From NCBI GenBank assembly GCA_946482585.1, contig CAMLSI010000044.1, positions 1 through 16,806 of the forward strand: a stretch of DNA of 16,806 nucleotides. The letters run 5' to 3'. Under the pieces are notes generated by a model that had not been told where the DNA came from, did no database searches, and worked only from the letters and a program-made list of their open reading frames with translations. The stretch is from an uncultured Lysobacteraceae bacterium (GTDB taxonomy: Bacteria > Pseudomonadota > Gammaproteobacteria > Xanthomonadales > Rhodanobacteraceae). Position 1 is the stretch's first letter. Each line of letters starts with the position of its first letter. A program made the translations under genes and the position numbers. This document shows, in pieces, positions 1-6,992 of this stretch.

Positions 1-35
1 AGCAGCGGCAGACGGCCGAATTTCGACTTCGTCAT
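1..35 (-). CDS. Possible 5' end of a gene running off the left edge
   Basis: On the minus strand an ATG at 35-33 is preceded by GGAG (46-43) with a 7-base spacer, and the frame stays open to the window edge, giving MTKSKFGRLPLL. Two other ATGs lie just upstream: one in the same frame at 41-39 (adding MG) and one in another frame at 48-46 (MENGNDEVEI...). The Shine-Dalgarno spacing favours the ATG at 35. Only about 11 codons are visible, so no family can be named. The palindrome immediately upstream (47-60) makes a regulated gene plausible. It could also be chance. Confidence 0.35.
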   Translation of the reverse strand, partial: MTKSKFGRLPL

Positions 36-46
36 TCCCATTCTCC

Positions 47-60
47 ATTCGTATACGAAT
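47..60. promoter_or_regulatory. Perfect 14-bp palindrome, candidate operator
   Basis: ATTCGTATACGAAT is its own reverse complement over all 14 bases and is AT-rich against a very GC-rich background. It ends one base before the putative GGAG ribosome binding site of the minus-strand reading frame at 1-35, where a dimeric repressor would block expression. The CGTATACG core is compatible with GntR/FadR-type sites of GT-AC spacing, and TetR or LacI family proteins also use such palindromes. No regulator gene is visible next to it, so the cognate protein is unknown. Confidence 0.4.
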
Positions 61-288
61 GCACCGGAATGGTCCGGTGCTCCCCCGTCGCGAACGGACA
101 CGAGGCAGGCCGGAGCAGTGGGCTCCGGGCGATAGCCGCCACGAGATCCTCGCGACCCGAAACGGCAACCACGACCGCAGGCGATGCGGAGCTGCCGGCG
201 CCGCACTCCCCGAAGTGCGAACCGGCATGGTTTACAGGACGAATGAATATCCGTCTATAGACTGAGGCGTATGGGTCTGGAGGCGCAT
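61..288. other. Intergenic stretch without a convincing gene
   Basis: Short open frames here (for example from 59 to 265) encode Arg/Pro/Gly-rich sequences without any recognisable motif or ribosome binding site, as expected by chance in GC-rich DNA. The only notable part is the AT-richer segment 231-262. It contains TTTACA (231-236), TATAGA (256-261; the 19-base spacer is too long for a good sigma-70 promoter) and the 10-bp palindrome GTCTATAGAC (253-262). This could be a weak promoter or operator for the reading frame starting at 289. Confidence 0.4.
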
Positions 289-402
289 ATGTGCGGTCGC
301 ATCAATATCCCGGCGGCCGCACGTCGCCGGCGCGACCGTCGCGCCGCCCGCTAACCGTTCATGGCCGCGTTCGGTTTGAGGTTGCGGTGTTGTTCCGGGT
401 GA
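289..402 (+). pseudogene. Possible relic of an SRAP (YedK/HMCES-like) gene
   Basis: A GGAGG (279-283) sits five bases before an ATG at 289 that opens the frame MCGRINI, followed by an Ala/Arg-rich run and a TAA at 352-354. In the same frame right after that stop comes PFMAAFGLRL, ended by TGA at 400-402. SRAP proteins begin with Met-Cys-Gly-Arg; the exposed Cys2 crosslinks to abasic DNA. Many bacterial members continue with an N-(I/V) strand and a short helix resembling LMAxFGL. Nothing resembling the rest of the roughly 200-residue domain follows, so if real this is an N-terminal stump. Alternatives are a 21-residue basic peptide or coincidence. Confidence 0.3.
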
Positions 403-626
403 TGCCTGCGTCGCGATGGTCGCGTGTGCACTGCAACATCAACGTCAATCGCCATGTCCGCCCTTTCATTCCGCCGCCGCCGTTTCGGCTGCGGTGTGCT
501 TTGCCTTGCGCTCGCGCAACCCGTCCTCGCGGGCGATAGCACTGACGAAGCCGGACCTGATCTTCCGTTACGGGTTCCGGCAAGAACTCCAGCCGAGCAC
601 GGCGGTGTCTGCCCGCTGCCCGAGGA
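403..626 (+). other. Non-genic leader region of lpxH with signal-peptide-like and DLIF-like remnants
   Basis: No intact gene is supported here. From an ATG at 454 one frame reads a basic start, a hydrophobic core and an Ala-x-Ala-like site (MSALSFRRRR, then GCGVLCLALAQPVLAG), a good signal peptide, but it then runs out of frame through lpxH. In another frame, 554-577 encodes DLIFRYGF, close to the DLIFANGFQ and DLIFADDFQ tails of two secreted proteins farther right. The arrangement could be a collapsed secreted-protein gene whose two ends survive in different frames. There is no Shine-Dalgarno before 454, and chance is possible. Confidence 0.3.
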
Positions 627-1406
627 GTGTTCCGCTGCGCTTCCCAATCCCGGGCATGGCCGCAATCTCCCGCGCCCTGCCCCGCCGCTCTCTTCATCTC
701 CGATCTTCATCTCGACGACGAGCGGCCCCGAATCACCGAACTGTTCCTGCAGTTCCTGCGCGGCGAAGCGCGCGGGGCGCGGGCGCTGTACATCCTCGGC
801 GATCTGTTCGAGAGCTGGATCGGCGACGACGACGACGCGCCGCTGGCGCTCGCTGTGCAGGACGCGTTGGCCGAGCTCACGTGCGGCGGCGTCCCCGCCT
901 ATTTCATGGCCGGCAACCGCGATTTTCTCGTCGGCGACGCGTTCGCCGCGCGCAGCGGCATCACCCTGCTGCACGATCCGACGACGATAGCGCTGGGCGG
1001 CGTGCCGACCCTGCTCATGCACGGCGACACGCTGTGCACCGACGATGTCGCGTACCAGAAATTCCGCGCGCAGGTGCGCGATCCGGCCTGGCAGCGCGCG
1101 TTCCTTGCGCAGCCGCTCGCGCAGCGCCGCGCCTTCGCCGCGCATGCGCGCGAACAGAGCCGGCAGCACACGGGATCGACCATGGCGCAGATCATGGATG
1201 TCACCGAGGCGGCCGTACACGATGCGCTGCAGGCCCATGGCGCGGCGCGCCTGATCCATGGCCATACGCATCGTCCGGGCCGTCATCGCATCGTGCTCGG
1301 CGACCGCGTGGCCGAACGCATCGTGCTCGGCGACTGGTACGAGCAGGGCAGCGTGCTGCGCGTCGACGGCGACGACATCGCCCTTGAAACGCGCGCGCTG
1401 GCGTGA
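627..1406 (+). CDS. lpxH: UDP-2,3-diacylglucosamine hydrolase LpxH
   Basis: Hydrolyses UDP-2,3-diacylglucosamine to lipid X and UMP at the inner face of the cytoplasmic membrane, the fourth step of lipid A synthesis. The calcineurin-like metallophosphatase motifs are complete: SDLHLD (Asp26, His28), GDLFESW (Asp59), GNRD (Asn97), MHGD (His132) and HGHTHRP (His213, His215), followed by the typical LGDWYEQGS end. These residues are each offset by 18 from the Escherichia coli metal ligands as I recall them (8, 10, 41, 79, 114, 195, 197). The usual start therefore aligns with a CCC codon at 681. The only in-frame start after the upstream TGA (558) is the GTG at 627, adding 18 odd residues. An ATG at 656 lies in another frame, so a frameshift is possible. 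Family assignment is firm; the start is not. Confidence 0.93.
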   Translation: MFRCASQSRAWPQSPAPCPAALFISDLHLDDERPRITELFLQFLRGEARGARALYILGDLFESWIGDDDDAPLALAVQDALAELTCGGVPAYFMAGNRDFLVGDAFAARSGITLLHDPTTIALGGVPTLLMHGDTLCTDDVAYQKFRAQVRDPAWQRAFLAQPLAQRRAFAAHAREQSRQHTGSTMAQIMDVTEAAVHDALQAHGAARLIHGHTHRPGRHRIVLGDRVAERIVLGDWYEQGSVLRVDGDDIALETRALA

Positions 1407-1424
1407 CTGCGCGACCGCAAGATC

Positions 1425-1447
1425 GGGTCGAGCCACGGGCTGAACCC
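1425..1447. terminator. Imperfect hairpin between convergent genes
   Basis: GGGT-cg-AGCC-acg-GGCT-ga-ACCC forms a stem of four plus four base pairs with a two-by-two internal loop. It lies in the 51-base gap between the ends of lpxH and the convergent EamA gene. There is no T run on either side, so intrinsic termination is only suggested by position. Confidence 0.3.
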
Positions 1448-1457
1448 GGCCTGCGCG

Positions 1458-2360
1458 TCAATTCCGCCGGTTGGACAGTACGTACATGCCGAGCATGACG
1501 AGCGCGGCGCCGGCGAGCTGACGCAATGTGATCGGTTCGCCGAGCAGCCAGAAGCCGAGGAACAAGGTCGAGACCGGACCGATCATGCCGGCCTGTGCCG
1601 CGCCGGGTGCGCCGATCCGCGCGACCGCGAGCATGGTCAGCACCACGGGCGCGACGGTGCAGAAAACCGCATTGATCAGCGAAAGCGCATGCACGCCCGC
1701 GGCTGTCTGCAGCGACGACCACGGCCGCGCGACGCCGAAGTGCAGCAGCACCGCGCCGGTCGACACGCTCATCGCATAGGCGACGAGGCGCCAGGGGCCG
1801 AGGCGCTGGACGAGCTCGCCCGAGCCGATCAGATAGAGCGCATACGACAGGGCGGAGCCGAGCACGAGCAGGGAACCCAGCACCACGCGCTCGCCGCCGA
1901 GCATGAGGTCGTGCGCGAACACCAGCACGATGCCGGCATAGGCGAGCGCGAGCGCGGCCCATTCGCGCAGGGCGATGCGCCGGCGCAGCACGATCGCGCT
2001 GAGCAGCAGCACGAACGAAGGCGACAGGAACAGGATCAGCCGTTCGAGCGCGGCGCTGATGTACTGCAGGCCGAGGAAATCGAGATAGCTCGACAGGTAG
2101 TAGCCGAGCAGGCCGAGCGCGACGACCGCGGCCGCGTCGCGCCCGGTCGGCGGCGCGCTCTTGCGCCATTGCCAGAGTGCGATCGCGAGAAAGAACGGCG
2201 CCGAATAGAGCATGCGCAGCGCGAGCACGGTCAGCGCGTCGACGTCGTAGCGGTACAGGAGCTTCGCGACGATGGCCTTGGCCGAGAACAGGATGGACGC
2301 GGTCGCGGCAATGAGCAGGCCGCGGCGATAGGCCGTGCGCGACGACGTCCCGTCGGTCAT
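1458..2360 (-). CDS. EamA-family (drug/metabolite transporter) permease
   Basis: A 300-residue inner-membrane protein with about ten hydrophobic helices in two homologous halves, the length and layout of EamA/DMT-superfamily exporters. Supporting features are an early SAKAIVAKLLYRY helix, conserved charged loops such as GLQYISAALERLILFLSP closing the first half, and a second half ending with a GxxxxGEPITLRQLAGAALVM-type helix pair. Members export amino acids or other small metabolites, but the substrate cannot be read from sequence. The gene starts 25 bases after the stop of the upstream acetyltransferase and has no clear ribosome binding site. Cotranscription and translational coupling with that gene are likely. 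Confidence 0.88.
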   Translation of the reverse strand: MTDGTSSRTAYRRGLLIAATASILFSAKAIVAKLLYRYDVDALTVLALRMLYSAPFFLAIALWQWRKSAPPTGRDAAAVVALGLLGYYLSSYLDFLGLQYISAALERLILFLSPSFVLLLSAIVLRRRIALREWAALALAYAGIVLVFAHDLMLGGERVVLGSLLVLGSALSYALYLIGSGELVQRLGPWRLVAYAMSVSTGAVLLHFGVARPWSSLQTAAGVHALSLINAVFCTVAPVVLTMLAVARIGAPGAAQAGMIGPVSTLFLGFWLLGEPITLRQLAGAALVMLGMYVLSNRRN

Positions 2361-2385
2361 GGCGCGCGCTGCGCCGCGTCGCGGA

Positions 2386-2943
2386 TCAACGCACGAACTC
2401 GCGCGCGAGCAGGCCGTAGAACGCGGTATCGGCGACTTCGCCGTTCACGTGCCAGCGTTCGCGCAGATAACCCTCGCGCCGGAAACCCAGGCGCTCGACG
2501 AGGCGGCACGACGGCTCGTTGCGCGGATCGATGTCGGCCTCGATCCGCGCGAGTTCGAGTGCGTCGATGCCGTAGCTCAGCGCCGCACGCAATGCTTCCT
2601 GTGCATAGCCCTGGCCCCAGTGCGACGGCCGCATCTGATAGCCGATCTCGGAGCGCCGCTGCACGCGATTGACCGAGAACAGGGTCACGAGGCCGAACAG
2701 GTCGTCGTCGTCGCGCAAGGTGATCGCCCAGGGCCAGACTTCCTCGCGTTCACCGTAGCTGCGGCGCTGATCGAACCAGTCCCGGGCCTGCTGCCGTTCG
2801 GTCCATGGCGCGAAGCTCCAGTAGCGCATGGCGCGCGAATCCGAATGCAGCAGATAGATGGCTTCGAGATCGCCGCGCTGCACGGTGCGCAGGCGCAGGC
2901 GCGCGGTCTCGAGCACGGGAACGGGGCTCAGGCTGTCGCTCAT
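2386..2943 (-). CDS. GNAT N-acetyltransferase, RimJ/RimL type
   Basis: A 185-residue cytoplasmic acetyl-CoA-dependent acetyltransferase of the Acetyltransf_3 type, related to ribosomal-protein N-acetyltransferases. Visible features are the opening LETARLRLRTV strand, the acetyl-CoA pyrophosphate loop HWGQGYAQEAL (residues 108-118), and the distal NEPSCRLVERLGFRREGYLRE segment (142-163) that covers the cofactor. I chose the ATG at 2943 because GGAG precedes it by nine bases; a start at 2970 would add nine residues without a ribosome binding site. It is the first gene of a probable two-gene unit with the EamA permease, an arrangement compatible with acetylation and export of a small molecule. 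The acceptor substrate is unknown. Confidence 0.9.
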   Translation of the reverse strand: MSDSLSPVPVLETARLRLRTVQRGDLEAIYLLHSDSRAMRYWSFAPWTERQQARDWFDQRRSYGEREEVWPWAITLRDDDDLFGLVTLFSVNRVQRRSEIGYQMRPSHWGQGYAQEALRAALSYGIDALELARIEADIDPRNEPSCRLVERLGFRREGYLRERWHVNGEVADTAFYGLLAREFVR

Positions 2944-3027
2944 CGCGGGCACTCCGGAACGGACGGGCATGATGCCGCGCCGGATGCCTGCGTCGCCAGC
3001 GCCATTTCATGGGCTGCGACGCGGGCC

Positions 3028-3036
3028 TGCTACAGT
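3028..3036 (+). promoter_or_regulatory. Candidate extended -10 element for the lipase gene
   Basis: TGCTACAGT matches an extended -10 (TGnTAnnnT) and lies 32 bases before the ATG at 3068, in the 124-base divergent region between the acetyltransferase and lipase genes. No good -35 is visible at the normal distance, as is common with extended -10 promoters. Confidence 0.35.
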
Positions 3037-3067
3037 CCACGCCAGCGACGATCGCAGGGAGAAGGGC

Positions 3068-4246
3068 ATGGCCACCGTACTGATCCCGGGCATCAAGGGC
3101 AGCGAACTCGCCGACAGCTATCCGCTGGACTGGCCCGTGCGCTGGAGCCTCGAGGACATGGTTTTCGGCGACGCGTTCGAGAACCCGCTCGACTTCGCGC
3201 TGCTCGACGGCCGCTACGAGGCCAACGACGGCCATCGCATGCTGCCGTCTCGGCCGATCCGTTACGCCTACGGCGAGATGGTCGGCAAGCTGCGCGCGTG
3301 GAAACCATCCGAATCGCTGCACGTGTTCACCTACGACTGGCGCCGGCCGATCGAACACGCGGCGCAGAAGCTCGTCGAGTTCTGCGACGAGCTGCAGGGG
3401 CGGCAGGCGCGTCTGAAGCGATCGACTGCGCTGAACTTCGTCACGCACAGCATGGGCGGACTGGTCCTGCGCGCGATGCTCGCGCTGCGCAATCGCAGGC
3501 AGCCGTTCGCGGACGTCGGACGCGTCGTCTTCCTCGCGCCGCCGTTCCGCGGTTCGGTGGCTGCGGCGCAGATGCTCGTCGCGGGCGAGCGCGACGGATG
3601 GTTCGGCACCGACGAGGACTACCGCAAGATCGCGCGCAGCTTCCCGTCGGTCTATCAGATGACGCCGCATTTCGCCGACTGCAGCGTCGACGAGCAGGGT
3701 GCCCCGGTCGACCTGTTCGATGCCGCCAACTGGCAGGCCAACGTGCGCGACGGCAACGGCGGCTTCGATGCGCGCTTCGTCGCCGACGCCGAGGCCTTCG
3801 CCCGCGGCACATCGCGCGGCGGCGGCGCCAGTCCGGCGCCGATGCTCGACGACGCGGCGCTCGCCGCGAACGCGGAAAACCTGCTGATCCTGCAGGGCGT
3901 CGGCGTGCCGACGCCGTACCAGCTCACGGTGCAGCGCGCGAACGCGAGCAACCCGAACTGGTTCGATTTCGCCGGCGCGCGCAAGGACGAATTCGGCGAC
4001 GGCCGCGTGCATCTGCGCAGTTCGGCCGTTGCCGGCGTCACGCTTGCGGCGTTCGCGGGCGCCCTCGATCACGGCCGCGTCTGCCGCGACACGCGCGTGA
4101 TCAACACCGTGTCGCTGTGGCTCGAAGGCAAGCGCGCGCTGAAGATGCTGCCGCGCGGGCCGGATCATCCGGTCGAGCGCCGCGGCCGCAGCTATTTCGG
4201 CGCTTGGGACGGCGACATCGCGAGCCTCGCGACGCACGTGACCTGA
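3068..4246 (+). CDS. LCAT-like alpha/beta-hydrolase (putative cytoplasmic lipase/acyltransferase)
   Basis: A 392-residue alpha/beta hydrolase resembling the lecithin:cholesterol acyltransferase / bacterial lipase group. It opens directly on the oxyanion strand VLIPGIKGSEL, then FTYDWRRP, the nucleophile elbow THSMGG (Ser128), VVFLAPPFRGS, a GDGRVHLRSS segment (Asp311) that resembles the acid-residue loop GDGTVPLxS of the family, and His335 in LDHGRVCRD. Ser128-Asp311-His335 is the inferred triad. The ATG at 3068 follows AGGGAGAAGG closely. There is no signal peptide or lipobox, so the enzyme should stay in the cytoplasm, unlike most secreted lipases of this type. Substrate is unknown; phospholipids or neutral lipid esters are guesses. 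Confidence 0.8.
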   Translation: MATVLIPGIKGSELADSYPLDWPVRWSLEDMVFGDAFENPLDFALLDGRYEANDGHRMLPSRPIRYAYGEMVGKLRAWKPSESLHVFTYDWRRPIEHAAQKLVEFCDELQGRQARLKRSTALNFVTHSMGGLVLRAMLALRNRRQPFADVGRVVFLAPPFRGSVAAAQMLVAGERDGWFGTDEDYRKIARSFPSVYQMTPHFADCSVDEQGAPVDLFDAANWQANVRDGNGGFDARFVADAEAFARGTSRGGGASPAPMLDDAALAANAENLLILQGVGVPTPYQLTVQRANASNPNWFDFAGARKDEFGDGRVHLRSSAVAGVTLAAFAGALDHGRVCRDTRVINTVSLWLEGKRALKMLPRGPDHPVERRGRSYFGAWDGDIASLATHVT

Positions 4247-4289
4247 TGGCCTGTGCAACGGATGAATCGAAAGGAGCTCGCCCGGTCAG

Positions 4290-4724
4290 CTACCACGTGC
4301 GCGTATAGCGGCGGCCTGTGAGCGTATAGCCGAGCGTTTCGTAGAAGGCATGCGCGCCGGCGCGATGCACGGCCGTCGTGACGACCAGGCGACGCGCGCC
4401 GTGACCCGCGGCCCAGGCTTCGGCCTCGGCGACGAGCGCGCGACCGACACCGCTGCCGCGCGCGCCGCTGCCGGTCACGAGCAGGGTCAGTTGCACCGAG
4501 GGCTCGTCGCGATTGAGCGTGTCGTGTGCATGCACGGTCGCGAGGCCGCAGACCGTGTCGCCGCGAGCGGCGACGAGCGCGATCGCGCGCGGATCGCCGG
4601 CCAGCCGCGCGAGGCGCCGGGCCGACTGCGCCGGGTCGGCCGGATAGCCGAGTTCGCCGAGCAGCACGGCCAGTGCGTCCGCATCGGAGATCATGGCGGG
4701 GCGGATGTCGACGCGTTCGGTCAT
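4290..4724 (-). CDS. GNAT-family N-acetyltransferase
   Basis: A compact 144-residue Acetyltransf_1-type enzyme. The acetyl-CoA binding signature is RGSGVGRALVAEAEAWA (residues 89-105), preceded by the VQLTLLVTGSGA strand and followed by HRAGAHAFYETLGYTLTGRRY (120-140), where Tyr128 is the usual catalytic or structural tyrosine position. I chose the ATG at 4724 because MTERVDIRPA begins exactly at the first strand of the fold; a start at 4766 would add 14 polar residues. It converges on the lipase gene across 43 bases and diverges from the GumN/TraB-like gene. The acceptor is unknown; the sequence differs clearly from the acetyltransferase at 2386-2943. Confidence 0.88.
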   Translation of the reverse strand: MTERVDIRPAMISDADALAVLLGELGYPADPAQSARRLARLAGDPRAIALVAARGDTVCGLATVHAHDTLNRDEPSVQLTLLVTGSGARGSGVGRALVAEAEAWAAGHGARRLVVTTAVHRAGAHAFYETLGYTLTGRRYTRTW

Positions 4725-4927
4725 GCGGGTCTCGTCGCTGCGATGGCGCTGCGGATCTTGCCGCAAACCGCGGCGCGCGGCGCGAGCCGCGCGGACGAGC
4801 AGCGTTCATGCAACTTCGCGTAGCGTGCGCCGCCGGCCTCGTTCGCGCCGGAACCGAACGCTTCCAACCGACAACCCCTTTCCACCGGTCTTCCCTTGAA
4901 CGGGAAGGACCATTTTCAAGGCGACCC

Positions 4928-5918
4928 ATGCGCTCCATCCTGCTCGGCTGTCTGCTGCTCGCGTCCACCTCACTCATGGCGACGGAATCCCCGCCTCCCG
5001 CTCCGGCCGCCCTGCTCGAAACCGTCGTCGTCAGCGGCGTGCAGCCGGGGCCCGGGCTCTGGAAAGTGTCGAAGGACGATCACGTGCTCTGGATTCTCGG
5101 CACCTTGTCGCCGCTGCCCAAGCGCATGGAATGGGTGTCGCGTGACGTCGAGCGCGCGATTGCCGGCGCGCAGCGTGTGCTGTTGTCGCCGCAGGCCACG
5201 GTCAATGTCGAAGGCGGCGTTTTCGCCGGCGTGTTCCTGCTTCCCAGCCTGCTCAAGGCGCGCAACAACCCCGAGAAACAGACGCTCTCCGACGTGCTGC
5301 CGGCCGACCTCTACGCCCGCTGGCAGCCGCTCAAGCACAAATACATCGGCCGCGGCGACTCGGTCGAAAAGCGCCGGCCCATCTTCGCCGCGCAGGAGCT
5401 CTACGAGGAAGCGATCGAGGACGTCGGCCTGCGGCAAAGCATCGGCATCGGCGACACGGTGGAAAAGCTCGCGAAGAAGCACAAGGTCGCGCTCGAGCGT
5501 CCGCTCGTGAAAGTGAAACTCGCCGAACCGCGTGCCGCGTTGCGTGAATTCGCGCGTTCGAGCGTCGACGACATCGATTGCCTGCGCAAGACCGTCGAAC
5601 GCCTGGAGACCGATCTGCCCGCGATGCAGCTGCGCGCGAATGCCTGGGCCGTCGGCGACATCGAAGCGCTGCGCGCCTTGCCCTTCGTCGACCAGAACCA
5701 GGCGTGTCGCGATGCGATGCTCAAGAACAGCACCGTGCAGGAACACGGCATGGGCGACATCAACCAGCGCGTCGCGGCGGCGTGGCTGACGGCTGCCGAA
5801 AACACGCTGCGCGACAATGCCGTGTCGTTCGCGGTACTGCCGATGCGCGAGATCCTCGACGACGACGGCTTCGTCGCGACCCTGCGCGCGCGCGGCTACA
5901 GCGTCGAGGCGCCGATGT
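4928..5918 (+). CDS. Secreted GumN/TraB-family protein lacking the signature histidines (stop codon 5918-5920)
   Basis: A 330-residue exported protein of the TraB/GumN (Tiki-like) superfamily. A Sec signal peptide (residues 1-18, MRSILLGCLLLASTSLMA) is followed by GLWKVSKDDHVLWILGTLSPLP, the first family motif, then helical regions and a C-terminal strand-loop FAVLPMREILDDDGFVATLRARGY. Active members carry GTxH in the first motif and a GxxH-like motif in the last; here those positions are Ser61 and about Glu308. The fold is therefore recognisable but the metal-binding histidines are missing. An AAGG six bases upstream supports the ATG at 4928. It is probably periplasmic; function is unknown. 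The stop TAG is at 5918-5920. Confidence 0.82.
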
Positions 5919-5920
5919 AG

Positions 5921-5938
5921 CGGCGGCACTGCCCGCCG
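5921..5938. terminator. GC hairpin directly after the GumN/TraB-like stop codon
   Basis: CGGCGG and CCGCCG form a perfect 6-bp stem with a 6-base loop, beginning at the base after the TAG stop. There is no T tract. It could aid termination together with the stronger hairpin at 5963-5985. Confidence 0.35.
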
Positions 5939-5962
5939 CACGAGGATCGCCGGTCGCGGTTC

Positions 5963-5985
5963 GCGGCGCGCGCTCTGCGCGCCGC
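5963..5985. terminator. Strong 9-bp hairpin between convergent genes
   Basis: GCGGCGCGC and GCGCGCCGC pair perfectly over nine G/C base pairs around the loop GCTCT. The hairpin sits in the 81-base gap between the ends of the GumN/TraB-like gene and the convergent thioesterase gene, so a bidirectional transcription barrier is the natural reading. It lacks a U run on both strands. Confidence 0.5.
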
Positions 5986-6001
5986 TCGCGCGATTCCCGC
6001 T

Positions 6002-6790
6002 TCACGCAAACACGACCATGCTCTGCCGGCTCAGCGCGACGGCGCGGCCGTCGGGAGCGACGATCCAGGTCGACTGGCTCGTGTAGCCGTCGCGCGCGGC
6101 CACGAGATCGGCATCGATCGTCCAGCCGTCGAGCGGCTGCGTCGTGTAGTCGTCGACGAGGAGCTCGAGCATCCACGTGAGCGAGCTGCCCGGTGTGACG
6201 CTGTCCATCCACGACAGCGCGACCGGCGGCACGAAATCGGCGAGTGCAAGCAGATGCCATTCGCTCGTCGCGCCGTCGTCGCGCAGGTCCAGCGAGAAGC
6301 GGTTCGCATGCACGGGTTTGTTCGTGAAAGGCATCGCGCCGTCGCGCAACGCGACGCCGAAGTGCTGCATGAAGTTCGGCGTGACGCCGGGCAGAAACGG
6401 CAACGGCGTTCCTCGGCCCTCGTCGTGTGGAAGATTCAGTGCCGGTTCGCGCCGCACGCGCGAAGAACGCCCGCTGCCGAACACGCCGATCACGAGCGCG
6501 AGCAGCTCGCCATGGCCGTCTTCGATGCGTGCCTGCACGTGTTGCGTGTTCTTGCCGCTGCGCAGCAGCATCGCCACGGCGCGCACGGTTCCCATGGGCA
6601 CCGGCGAAATGAAGGTCATCTGCAAGGTGCGCAGCGGCAGGTCCGGCGCGAGCGAACGCATCGCGGCGACGGCGATCGCGGCCTGCAGGCCGCCGAACAC
6701 GCTGCGACCCTGCAGCCAGTCGTCGCCGACCTCGACCTGCAGGCGTTCGCCGTCGCGCACGGCGGAGCGGATCAGTTCAGTCAATCGCAT
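6002..6790 (-). CDS. TesB-like acyl-CoA thioesterase (double hotdog)
   Basis: A 262-residue cytoplasmic protein with the double-hotdog layout of TesB-like thioesterases. The first hotdog opens with WLQGRSVFGGLQAAIAV (residues 25-41, the GxxxFGG turn and central helix) followed by LRTLQMTFISPVPMG, a typical substrate-binding strand pair. The second hotdog runs from about residue 165 with SWMDSVTPGSSLTWMLELL and ends WIVAPDGRAVALSRQSMVV. Such enzymes hydrolyse medium or long acyl-CoAs. I chose the ATG at 6790 because MRLTELIRS begins just before the fold and GGA lies about ten bases upstream; longer in-frame extension to 6994 looks non-coding. It is divergent from the beta-helix gene. Confidence 0.82.
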   Translation of the reverse strand: MRLTELIRSAVRDGERLQVEVGDDWLQGRSVFGGLQAAIAVAAMRSLAPDLPLRTLQMTFISPVPMGTVRAVAMLLRSGKNTQHVQARIEDGHGELLALVIGVFGSGRSSRVRREPALNLPHDEGRGTPLPFLPGVTPNFMQHFGVALRDGAMPFTNKPVHANRFSLDLRDDGATSEWHLLALADFVPPVALSWMDSVTPGSSLTWMLELLVDDYTTQPLDGWTIDADLVAARDGYTSQSTWIVAPDGRAVALSRQSMVVFA

Positions 6791-6937
6791 CGGTATTTTC
6801 CATCGCGGGGATCGTACGAGCTTAGTGCACGGTCCGGACGCCGCCCGGTGGCGAAAGCGCCACGCACCGGCGATCCGGCGCATTCGGCCATTGGCGCTGT
6901 TCGCTTCGTGCTTCGCCACGGGTTTCACGGTTCGAGC

Positions 6938-6964
6938 GGCGCCGTGCGTGCAGGCTGCGGCGCC
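6938..6964 (+). other. Inverted repeat in the leader of the beta-helix gene
   Basis: GGCGCCG and CGGCGCC form a 7-bp stem with a 13-base loop that ends 28 bases before the ATG at 6993. It leaves the GGAG ribosome binding site free. It could be an mRNA leader structure or simply a GC-rich chance repeat. Confidence 0.25.
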
Positions 6965-6992
6965 TCGCCGAAACACTTCACGGAGCTGCCGC

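Noticed and set aside
424..990. Full 188-residue secreted protein starting near 424/454
   Set aside because: Only the first 30 residues resemble a signal peptide. The rest overlaps lpxH out of frame and is Pro/Ser/Arg-rich without motifs; it is kept only as a possible remnant.
2335..4308. 657-codon plus-strand frame over the acetyltransferase and lipase region
   Set aside because: It runs antisense to a GNAT gene and out of frame with the lipase; both of those show conserved motifs and this frame shows none.
6177..6992. N-terminal extension of the beta-helix protein
   Set aside because: The upstream part lies antisense to the thioesterase gene. The signal peptide and GGAG at 6993 give a natural start.
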